Shown here piece by piece: positions 1 to 5,999 of a stretch of 6,018 nucleotides of DNA (its first letter is position 1; each line of letters begins with the position of its first letter). The stretch spans positions 1 to 6,018 of the forward strand of contig CALFVM010000266.1 in the NCBI GenBank assembly GCA_937928665.1, in the 5' to 3' direction. The DNA is from an uncultured Candidatus Methylacidiphilales bacterium (lineage in GTDB: Bacteria; Verrucomicrobiota; Verrucomicrobiia; Methylacidiphilales; CALFVM01). A program made the position numbers and the translations under genes. A model generated the notes under the pieces. It was not told the origin of the DNA and searched no databases. It was given only the letters and a program-made list of their open reading frames with translations.

Positions 1-581
1 GGAAAGTCCTCCCCAGCCATAGCAGCCCGCCTGAGCGAGGGCCAAAGTCTGGTCTCCGGTTCGCCCGGTCCAAAGACCTGGAAGATTCGTCCAACCCACA
101 ATTCCACCGAGTGATGAACCGCCCAACCGTAGAGTGCCACACTGGCGGCTGCTTTGGAAGCAGGATAGGACGTCACAGGCTCTAGGGGGGCATCCGCCGG
201 GATAAACTCATAACGTTCTCCCGCCCGCCCATACTCAAAGCACGACCCAGCCACAATCAGCCGTCTCACTCCGGCAAGTCGCGCCTGCTCGACCAAGCGG
301 AGAGCGGCGGTCACGTTCCAATAGAAACAATGCTCAAATGAATCATACGGAGGGTTTGGCGTATGCGCCGCCAGGTGCACCAAAACAGCACACCCCTGCA
401 CGTCCTCCGTTCCGACGTCATCCAGCGGTTTGGTCACCCACTGCACTTCTTGTCCTATCGGAAGCCTTGAAACACTGGCGGTGCTCCTGCGATGGGCGAC
501 AACCTCCCAACCCCTCGCCAAGGCCTCCCGCAGCACATGACACCCCACAAAGCCGGTCCCCCCCGTCAGAAAAATCTTCAT
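1..581 (-). CDS. NAD(P)-dependent sugar epimerase/reductase (extended SDR), 3' end beyond the window
   Basis: The first 193 codons are in the window and read without a stop from ATG at 581 to the left edge. About 100 further residues are expected from the usual family length near 300. The N terminus is a Rossmann fold with the TGGTGFVG glycine motif at residues 6-13. The family's HLAA segment is at 69-72, a WNV segment with N89 follows, and the catalytic triad is S113 (AGSCFEYG) and Y139/K143 (YPASK). The end of beta-2 reads AHRRS (29-33), with arginines and no acidic residue, which suggests NADP(H) preference and so a 4-keto reductase role. The start overlaps the epimerase stop as ATGA, which fixes it; no strong ribosome site precedes it, so coupling is likely. 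Next to an RmlC-type epimerase it probably acts on a nucleotide-linked 4-keto-6-deoxyhexose in the cytoplasm. The exact sugar, and whether dTDP, CDP or GDP is the carrier, cannot be read here. The SDR family is secure; the substrate is inference. Confidence 0.9.
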   Translation of the reverse strand, partial: MKIFLTGGTGFVGCHVLREALARGWEVVAHRRSTASVSRLPIGQEVQWVTKPLDDVGTEDVQGCAVLVHLAAHTPNPPYDSFEHCFYWNVTAALRLVEQARLAGVRRLIVAGSCFEYGRAGERYEFIPADAPLEPVTSYPASKAAASVALYGWAVHHSVELWVGRIFQVFGPGEPETRLWPSLRRAAMAGEDF

Positions 582-1132
582 CCCTGTGTCTCGTAAACAA
601 ACGGAGACCGAAACTCCGCCAAACCCGGAAACGCAGCGTCCCGGGCGGAAACCAAGGGTGCAGCCTCACCCCAATCCAACCCAAAACTGTTCCAACGAAT
701 GCCCCGATCATGTTCCGGACTGTGCACTGACGAAGTCTTGTAATGGATCAGAGACCCCTCTGTTCGTGCGATAAATCCATGAGCCAAACCGGCTGGAATA
801 AACAACACATTCCGGTTCACCGCCGTGAGTTCGAAGGTTCTGCTTTGGCCAAACGTGGGTGAACCCACCCGCAAATCCACCACAACATCCATCACAGCTC
901 CGCTCAAACAAGTAACGACTTTGGCGTGCTCTGCTGGCGGCACCTGAAAGTGCATCCCCCGGATCACCCCTGCCCGCGAGGTGGAGTAGAACTCTTCCTT
1001 CAGTTCAAAAGCCAGCCCCGCATCCCGCCACATCACCTCGTGATAGGTTTTCACAAAATCTCCCCGCACGTCCACCGCCACCTTCGACTCAACCAAAACG
1101 AGCCCCGGAATATTCTGCTCAAGAAATTTCAT
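578..1132 (-). CDS. dTDP-4-dehydrorhamnose 3,5-epimerase-like cupin (RmlC/RfbC family)
   Basis: This 184-residue protein has the normal length for RmlC enzymes, which epimerise C3 and/or C5 of nucleotide-linked 4-keto-6-deoxyhexoses in the cytoplasm. Family landmarks run in order: DVRGDF (21-26), GVIRGMHFQ with the likely catalytic base H61, K71 in HAKVV, the jelly-roll segment VVVDLRVGSPTFG (83-95), FIPAGLAHGF (111-120), Y131, SPEHDRGIRW (138-147) and D165 in SARDAAFPG. Aligned by memory to the mycobacterial enzyme, H61, K71 and Y131 match H62, K72 and Y132. The tyrosine six residues after Y132 (Y138) is His137 here. That points to a side branch of the family, perhaps serving a sugar other than dTDP-L-rhamnose; no rmlA, rmlB or rmlD is visible in the window. 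It starts 9 bases after the preceding glycosyltransferase stop, with only a weak, close AGGA, and overlaps the next gene by 4 bases (ATGA). Family is near certain; product stereochemistry is open. Confidence 0.93.
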   Translation of the reverse strand: MKFLEQNIPGLVLVESKVAVDVRGDFVKTYHEVMWRDAGLAFELKEEFYSTSRAGVIRGMHFQVPPAEHAKVVTCLSGAVMDVVVDLRVGSPTFGQSRTFELTAVNRNVLFIPAGLAHGFIARTEGSLIHYKTSSVHSPEHDRGIRWNSFGLDWGEAAPLVSARDAAFPGLAEFRSPFVYETQG

Positions 1133-1141
1133 TGTCCTGCT

Positions 1142-2059
1142 CTACCATGAAGCCAAGAACCAGTCTATCGGACGCAACCGCAACGGGCAGCGGAGTCCGG
1201 CAAAAGTCGGGAGCTCCCGCAACCCCAGAATTCTTGCAACCTCCATGCGGTCCCCCCGACATCGCGCCCGCCAGGCTCCCGCCAGGATGAACCGCCAGAA
1301 AAACCTTGCCCGGGCCACCTGGAGTTCTTCAGCCCCGATGAGGCCCTTGGATAAGCATCTCTCTCCCAGTTCGAACACTCCCCGCAACGTGTCCTCGCCG
1401 AACATCCTTCCCGTGGCAGCCTCGGCGTGGATCGTATAAGCACTTGTCTTGACCGCGTGGAAGGCAATCCCTCCTTCCTCTGCCACTTTCAGCCACATGT
1501 CCAAATCTGCTAAGCCCTCCCAAACCGGATCGAAGCCACCCCGCTCAATCAACCAACTTCGTCGCAACACCATCCCCGGAAACCGAATGAGCGAAGAATG
1601 GGTTAAAAGCTCACGCGTTGCCTCACGTGGCCGCATCGTGCGGGACCGATGCTGCCCCCCTCGACGCAAACGACGGCCCTGCTCATCCACCGGCTGAACC
1701 GAGAAGGCGTGCCCATGCAGTTGGAAACTCTCCATCGCCCAAACCGCGCCCAGGTGGGCCCACCAATCTGGTAGAAAGTAATCGTCATCGTGAAGGAAAA
1801 CCACCCAATCCCCTACGGCTCGGGACAACCCTGCGTTCCAGTTTTCCACCATCCCCGTCGGCGGCTCATTGCGAAAGTAGCGGACCGCCGGGCCACTCGT
1901 TTCCGCTCGGCTAATCTCCTCAGATCGAGGATCGGTCGAGTTATCGGTCACCACGACCTCCACTTCATCCTTGGGCGGACGGCCGTTGAGCACAGAGCCA
2001 AGTGCCCGCTGCAACCACTCCGGACGATTCCGGGTCGGAATGATCACGGAAAGTCTCAC
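1142..2059 (-). CDS. family 2 glycosyltransferase, 305 residues, GTG start
   Basis: This is a GT-A fold inverting glycosyltransferase that transfers a sugar from a nucleotide donor, probably to a lipid-linked glycan at the cytoplasmic membrane face. The nucleotide-binding N terminus is SVIIPTRNRPEWL (4-16), followed by D39 in VVTDNSTD. Further motifs are ENWNAGL (72-78), the metal-binding HDDD (90-93), FPGMVLRRSWL (160-170) and GGFDPVWEGLADLDMWL (174-190), where D185 or D187 is the likely catalytic-base region. The frame is open to an ATG at 2302, but the first 81 residues of that longer reading look nothing like the family and would overlap the PAS gene by about 240 bases. The GTG at 2059 puts the GT2 motif right at the N terminus, makes a GTGA overlap with the upstream stop, and has GAGG 7 bases upstream. 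The acceptor and donor cannot be read from the sequence. Confidence 0.92.
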   Translation of the reverse strand: MRLSVIIPTRNRPEWLQRALGSVLNGRPPKDEVEVVVTDNSTDPRSEEISRAETSGPAVRYFRNEPPTGMVENWNAGLSRAVGDWVVFLHDDDYFLPDWWAHLGAVWAMESFQLHGHAFSVQPVDEQGRRLRRGGQHRSRTMRPREATRELLTHSSLIRFPGMVLRRSWLIERGGFDPVWEGLADLDMWLKVAEEGGIAFHAVKTSAYTIHAEAATGRMFGEDTLRGVFELGERCLSKGLIGAEELQVARARFFWRFILAGAWRARCRGDRMEVARILGLRELPTFAGLRCPLRLRPIDWFLASW

Positions 2060-2718
2060 CCCTGCGCCTCGCTTCCCGGCTTTGCGTAGATGACCGTAGT
2101 CAAAAGCGGCTTGCGCAGTCCGTTCACCTTCACCAGCCGGACAACATGTTCCGGAAAATAATCCCCAATAGCAGCCTCCGACGGTGCGGCGAAGGCCACC
2201 TCGTAATGAATCGGCCTCCCATCTGACGGCATCAGCTCCCACCAGGTTCGACCCACCACAAACGGAACTCCCAAGATTTTCTCCGCCGCGCGATTCCCCC
2301 AAACCACCCGCCCTCCAGCATCACTCAGCAACACGCCAACAGGCAGCTCAGCCAGCAGCTCTTTGGTCTGCTCCAGCATCGAGGTCAACTGCGTCCGAAA
2401 AAAACTGGCCAGCACCGCGATCAATACCGCCACCCCGAAGGTGGTGATTCGGATGGCGAACCGGACCCGCGTTTCCGTATCCGTCCAGTCGAAATCTGGC
2501 ACAGTGGCTAGACTCCAACCGACGTAGAGCCCGAGCAAGATCGCCAGTTTCGTGATCGTTACCGGGCCAAAGAAAAGTGCTAAGGCAAACAGAATCACGG
2601 CACCGGCCAACGGTGCCAACGTCACCTGAGGATAAAGTCGGTCCAGCAACGAGAAAAGCACCACTCCCCCAAGTGCCAGAACCAACGCCAACCCCACATT
2701 GTCACGCTTCCCCTTCAT
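2056..2718 (-). CDS. four-helix membrane protein with C-terminal PAS domain, no output domain
   Basis: This is a 220-residue protein. I see four hydrophobic segments at about residues 8-26, 33-51, 54-72 and 88-107, then a short amphipathic linker (108-118) and a PAS-like domain at about 119-213. The PAS signature is ELPVGVLLSDAGGRVVWGN (124-142), including the conserved Asn142, followed by RAAEKILG and a typical VGRTWWELM. The layout matches the input half of membrane sensor kinases or cyclic-di-GMP enzymes. The protein stops after the PAS fold, with no histidine kinase, GGDEF, EAL or phosphatase module, and none follows because the next gene is a glycosyltransferase. ATG at 2718 overlaps the upstream stop as ATGA and has a good GGGAGG 8 bases before it. 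Its position between two glycosyltransferase genes suggests a role in the glycan machinery, such as sensing or docking; that role is inference. The PAS fold call is motif-based, and the ligand is unknown. Confidence 0.82.
   Translation of the reverse strand: MKGKRDNVGLALVLALGGVVLFSLLDRLYPQVTLAPLAGAVILFALALFFGPVTITKLAILLGLYVGWSLATVPDFDWTDTETRVRFAIRITTFGVAVLIAVLASFFRTQLTSMLEQTKELLAELPVGVLLSDAGGRVVWGNRAAEKILGVPFVVGRTWWELMPSDGRPIHYEVAFAAPSEAAIGDYFPEHVVRLVKVNGLRKPLLTTVIYAKPGSEAQG
2067..2070 (-). promoter_or_regulatory. ribosome binding site deciding the GTG 2059 start
   Basis: GAGG on the minus strand lies 7 bases before GTG 2059. It lies within the last codons of the PAS gene. Together with the GTGA overlap and the GT2 motif beginning at residue 4, it favours the short GTG start over the ATG at 2302. 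Confidence 0.6.
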
Positions 2719-5093
2719 CCTGCTATCCTCCCAGACGCCCTTTCCGCAAACAAGAAAGCATCCCGCATCCCGGCAAACTGACGTTCAATCGAGCAACTTT
2801 CCAAGAAGGCCTCCCGAATCGCTGTCCGGTTAAAAACGCCTGCGGCCAAACTCTTCGCGATTTCTCGTCCCAGCTCAGCCCTTGATGACGCAACGACTCC
2901 GTTCTTGCCCGGAACCACGTAATTGATTTCCGGACTATGCCGCTTAACCAACACTCGATCATCAACGGTAAAAAACGGGCAGCCCATCGCCAGCGCATCC
3001 ACCACATTTAAGCCCGCGTATCCAGGACAAACCATCCCATCCGCCGCGAATACCCAGCGACACTTTTCCGCCGGATCGAACACCGGCCCATAGAACCGTA
3101 CCCGGTTTCCATACCGTGCACACGCTTTTCGCAAGGCCGCTTCCTCCTCGCCACCCCCGATCACCGCCAGCTCCGCGCTTAACCCGGCTTCCTCCGCCGC
3201 CACCATTACCTCAACCAACCCTAACACCTCTTTCTCCGCTGCCAGCCTCCCCAGATAAACCAGAAGCGGTGCCGTCACGCCTAGCTCATGTCGGACCATC
3301 TCCCGTCCCAGTTCCTCTAACCGTGCCCAGTGTTCCCGGTATTCCGTCGTATCCAACGTGTTCGGAGCCACGAAATACTTCTCCGCGTTCCCTGTCACCC
3401 GCGCCACCTCGGCATGCCGATCTTCACTGTAAAACACCACCGCATCGGCCCATTGTATCCAGAGCAGTCGAATCCGATCCTTCCAGCCTATCCGTTCTGA
3501 TTTCCACCCGGACTCCTGCAACCCATGCGTCCAGAAAACCAAGCGAAAGCCCAACAGATACCGCAGCACAAACCACCACCACGTACTCAACAGCCACAGG
3601 GAAAGCTCCGTGCACACAATCCGGGGCTTCGTTTTCCACAAGGCCACCGTCGCCCCCAGCCAAACGATATTCCGGTGCGCAGCCCCGCCCAGCTCAATAC
3701 TGCGCACCACCCCCGCCTCCACCGTCTCCACGCTTCGCAGGTTCCCCAGTGTCCCGCCCGAATACAGAAGCTTGGTGCTCCGCCATTCCGCCACCCGCCG
3801 AAAAATGCCTTCTCGATAAAACGGGATATAACGGTTCAGAAAAACAATCTCCCGTCGCCCGATGCCAAATGCGTCTGGTCGCAAACAATCCCGCACCGCC
3901 TCCCAAGGACGGGCCGCCAACCTCCGCACCCACTCCGCCCAGCCCGGCCGATTCCCGCCCCTGACCATGGATTGGGCCGCCGCGAGTTGGCGCAGCCAAC
4001 GCACCGCCCTCCCCGCCACCACCTCCACGTCGAACTCCCGGGCGATCTGGCGCGATGCCGACGACCGGGCCGTGTGCCCGGATGGTTCCAGCACCCGCAG
4101 CAACGCATCGGCAAATCTCTCCACATCTTCCGGGTCCACCTGTTCACCGTTCCGCCCCGGCTGCACCAGTGTTGCCGAGGCTCCGGCAAACCGGCTGATC
4201 ACCAGAGGCAAGCCGGCGGCGGCTGCCTCATGCACCACCACGCCATAGCTGTCGAAACGCGAGGCCAGAACAAACGCATCACTCCGGCCATACTGACGGG
4301 CCAATTCCGCTGCGGGCAAAAAGCCGTGGATCTCCAAAGCCTCCGCCACACCCAATTCAGCAGCCAGCCTTTCCACCGCATCACGCGCCCCGGCTCCCAC
4401 CAGGACTAACTCCAAATCCGGACGGGTCCGGTGCGCGAGCGCGAAAGCCCGCAACAAAAGATCAACCCCCTTGCGGGAAATCAGGCTACCCACCTGAATC
4501 AACCGGTGCGGCCTCTTCCTCGGTCCCCGGCGCACCCGATAGAATCGTGTCGCCACCGCATGGGGAGCCAGCACCACCGGGAGATGAAGACGGCGTCCCG
4601 CATCGAAAGCGTCCTGCGTCTTTGCCAAAATCCCGTCCGCCGCCCGATTGGCCGCGCCATGGACCAGACATTGAATAAACGACAGCTGCCGCCGCTGCAC
4701 CGGCCCCACATCCGTCGCTATCACCACCACCCGACCCCGGCCTAAGGCCCACAGGAATCCTGAAAACAGCGTGAACGGCGAATACTCATGCACCACCACC
4801 ACCTCTGGATCCAATTCCCCAAGAACATCCTTTATCTCAGATGAAGGCCAAACCGTGTTTCCCCATCGTATCCTTCCCGAAGCCACCTGGCGAACCTCCG
4901 CCACCGTCATCCGACATTCCTCTTCTTTCCAAGGGTGCAGATCGTCACCCCCGCCTCCGGGAACAATCACCGTAAACCGCCCGTTCCAGGCCGCCGCCAT
5001 GGCGTCCAGCGACCTCGCCCAATACGGTGTCAACTCCCGCGTCAGGAACACCAAGCCACCTGTTGGGTGTCGCGTGTCCATCGTCGCGTTCAC
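2715..5093 (-). CDS. bifunctional-looking tandem glycosyltransferase, two GT4-type domains
   Basis: This 792-residue protein is about twice the length of a single GT4 enzyme and contains two GT-B units. Unit 1 (about 12-372) has IQVGSLISRKGVDLLLRAF (199-217), ELVLVGAG (228-235), IHGFLP (255-260) and the donor-site motif RFDSYGVVVHEAAAAGLPLV (279-298), a D281-x7-E289 version of the usual E-x7-E. Unit 2 (about 414-788) starts with FLNRYIPFYREGIF, then VFWTHG (519-524), LLVYLGRLAAEKEVLGLVEV (610-629), AVIGGG and PGYAGLNVVDALAMGCPF (690-707). There the E-x7-E positions are G691 and D699, followed by RHSPE and PGKNG. A hydrophobic Trp-rich stretch (about 494-521, WWW at 505-507) may touch the membrane. 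Start choice: GTG at 5093 forms a GTGA overlap with the upstream stop. ATG at 5081 (788 residues) has GGTGA 8 bases upstream and is equally possible. Each unit likely adds one sugar to a lipid-linked glycan; donors are unknown. Confidence 0.93.
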   Translation of the reverse strand: MNATMDTRHPTGGLVFLTRELTPYWARSLDAMAAAWNGRFTVIVPGGGGDDLHPWKEEECRMTVAEVRQVASGRIRWGNTVWPSSEIKDVLGELDPEVVVVHEYSPFTLFSGFLWALGRGRVVVIATDVGPVQRRQLSFIQCLVHGAANRAADGILAKTQDAFDAGRRLHLPVVLAPHAVATRFYRVRRGPRKRPHRLIQVGSLISRKGVDLLLRAFALAHRTRPDLELVLVGAGARDAVERLAAELGVAEALEIHGFLPAAELARQYGRSDAFVLASRFDSYGVVVHEAAAAGLPLVISRFAGASATLVQPGRNGEQVDPEDVERFADALLRVLEPSGHTARSSASRQIAREFDVEVVAGRAVRWLRQLAAAQSMVRGGNRPGWAEWVRRLAARPWEAVRDCLRPDAFGIGRREIVFLNRYIPFYREGIFRRVAEWRSTKLLYSGGTLGNLRSVETVEAGVVRSIELGGAAHRNIVWLGATVALWKTKPRIVCTELSLWLLSTWWWFVLRYLLGFRLVFWTHGLQESGWKSERIGWKDRIRLLWIQWADAVVFYSEDRHAEVARVTGNAEKYFVAPNTLDTTEYREHWARLEELGREMVRHELGVTAPLLVYLGRLAAEKEVLGLVEVMVAAEEAGLSAELAVIGGGEEEAALRKACARYGNRVRFYGPVFDPAEKCRWVFAADGMVCPGYAGLNVVDALAMGCPFFTVDDRVLVKRHSPEINYVVPGKNGVVASSRAELGREIAKSLAAGVFNRTAIREAFLESCSIERQFAGMRDAFLFAERASGRIAG
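2727..2732 (-). promoter_or_regulatory. ribosome binding site of the PAS membrane protein
   Basis: GGGAGG on the minus strand lies 8 bases before ATG 2718, inside the end of the tandem glycosyltransferase gene. It is the clearest Shine-Dalgarno match in the window. It supports the ATGA-overlap start and suggests the PAS protein is translated efficiently in its own right. Confidence 0.75.
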
Positions 5094-5094
5094 C
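5090..5094 (-). promoter_or_regulatory. possible ribosome binding site for an ATG 5081 start of the tandem glycosyltransferase
   Basis: GGTGA on the minus strand includes the stop of the upstream gene and lies 8 bases before ATG 5081. A ribosome ending at this stop could reinitiate at GTG 5093 or slide to ATG 5081. The site is the reason the ATG cannot be dismissed; the two choices differ by four residues only. Confidence 0.35.
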
Positions 5095-5926
5095 GCCCGA
5101 GGGCAATTCTCAGGTAGGGACTAACAAACCGGACCGGCCAAAGCCAACCCTCATTCCGCCGCGTATACGCCCACCATTCCCTCGGCGGCAAGCCTTTCGG
5201 CGAACAAATCCGCCGCCACCGTTCCGCCCGGCTCAGCGATCGGTCCCGCCACGTGCCCGTCGCCGGGTTTCCCGCGCACCGGGCCACCGCCCGGCCCGTC
5301 TGCCAAAGGGCAACTCCCGCCCGGCTCGCCCTGAGTCCGTAATCAAAGTCCCCCATCCCATGGGTAAATCCCTCAAAAAAAATCCCCAGCTCCCGGCAAA
5401 CCCGACGCGGCACCAGGGTGCAATTTGCATTCATCGTCTCACACCGTTCCGGGTCCCCCGACGGAACCACCCGCTCCCGGCCCCGACAACGCCACCCACC
5501 GTACACCGGACGCCCAGTCTCCGGCTCCTCCACCGCCCCGACCCCGATCGCCCAGGACTCCGGCTCACCCACCAACTCCTGTAGAGATCTTAAAGCTCCT
5601 GCCAACATCACCGTATCATCATTGACCAACCAATAGTAATCCGGGTCCGTAGCCACCGCCTCCATCCAGGCCGCGCGCATGCCCCCGTTCCAAAAAAGCG
5701 ACCCATTTCCCGGCACGATCGTTGCCCCAGGCCACGCTTCTCCCACCGCCTCTCCCGTCCCGTCCGTTGACCCGTCATCTGTCAGATAAAGCTCCAAGAC
5801 CCACGGCCCGCCCGCCTGAGCCCGGACCGAACGCAAACAACGCAACGTCAGCTCCCGCCGATTATGACACGTCATCACCACAGCTACGCGCGGCCCCGCA
5901 TCTTCCATCGCCTCAAACTGAATCAC
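5090..5926 (-). CDS. family 2 glycosyltransferase, about 278 residues, GTG start likely
   Basis: This is a GT-A fold family 2 transferase, probably cytoplasmic or membrane-associated, and first in the visible operon. Motifs in order are VAVVMTCHNRRELTLRCLRS (14-33), LTDDGSTDGT (48-57) with D50/D51 for the nucleotide, GNGSLFWNGGMRAAW (73-87), the NDD metal motif (102-104) in WLVNDDTVM, MNANCTLVPR (165-174), and HGMGDFDYGLRASRAG (189-204) with the likely catalytic aspartates D193/D195. The NGSLFWNGGMR block is typical of a GT2 subgroup often annotated as rhamnosyltransferase-like; I do not claim the sugar. GTG at 5926 gives 278 residues and ATG at 5908 gives 272. Neither has a well-spaced ribosome site (GAGG lies only 2 bases before the ATG), so the start is unsettled; both leave the fold intact. 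The gene ends in a GTGA overlap with the tandem transferase, implying coupled translation. Confidence 0.92.
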   Translation of the reverse strand: MIQFEAMEDAGPRVAVVMTCHNRRELTLRCLRSVRAQAGGPWVLELYLTDDGSTDGTGEAVGEAWPGATIVPGNGSLFWNGGMRAAWMEAVATDPDYYWLVNDDTVMLAGALRSLQELVGEPESWAIGVGAVEEPETGRPVYGGWRCRGRERVVPSGDPERCETMNANCTLVPRRVCRELGIFFEGFTHGMGDFDYGLRASRAGVALWQTGRAVARCAGNPATGTWRDRSLSRAERWRRICSPKGLPPREWWAYTRRNEGWLWPVRFVSPYLRIALGR

Positions 5927-5933
5927 CCCGGCC

Positions 5934-5954
5934 AGATGACAAACCTCAAATCAC
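5934..5954 (+). repeat. degenerate heptamer-periodic segment
   Basis: Three successive 7-base blocks, AGATGAC, AAACCTC and AAATCAC, share an A-rich start and a C end. They resemble the short-period ATGACAAA-type spacers seen between genes in some Verrucomicrobiota and relatives. The similarity between blocks is weak, so this could be chance. Confidence 0.25.
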
Positions 5955-5975
5955 CAGCTCCTCCCACTGTCCACC

Positions 5976-5999
5976 CTTGGCGTCTTCGCGTCTTGGCGT
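5976..5999 (+). repeat. tandem 8-base repeat, three copies (CTTGGCGT type)
   Basis: On the plus strand CTTGGCGT (5976-5983), CTTCGCGT (5984-5991) and CTTGGCGT (5992-5999) follow each other directly and are continued by GAGAC. Copies 1 and 3 are identical, and copy 2 differs at one base. From general knowledge, CTTnGCGT strings of this kind are scattered between genes in many GC-rich bacterial genomes, and when translated they give spurious AKTRRR-like peptides. The tandem structure is seen directly; membership in a dispersed family is inference. Confidence 0.65.

Noticed and set aside
418..711. Minus-strand open frame of 97 codons across the epimerase/SDR junction
   Set aside because: It is out of frame with both genes there; the SDR frame starting at 581 carries the TGGTGFVG and YPASK motifs.
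1133..1141. Possible promoter or terminator in the 9-base gap before the epimerase
   Set aside because: It is too short for either; only a weak, closely spaced AGGA is present, so the gene is simply part of the operon.
3116..3964. Long plus-strand open frame (282 codons), proline-rich
   Set aside because: It lies antisense to the tandem glycosyltransferase, has Pro/Ser/Arg-rich low-complexity composition and no domain. It follows from the C-rich antisense strand having few stops.
3525..4409. Plus-strand open frame of 294 codons, rich in Pro, His, Gln and Arg
   Set aside because: It overlaps another spurious frame and the coding strand of the tandem transferase; no family motif or ribosome site was found.
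2715..5093. Possibility that the tandem transferase is two genes joined by a frameshift or readthrough
   Set aside because: A single uninterrupted frame covers both units and the linker, with no stop or frame change.
5027..5584. Plus-strand open frame of 185 codons, Pro/Arg-rich
   Set aside because: It is antisense to the first GT2 gene, which has clear catalytic motifs; the composition is typical of a shadow frame.
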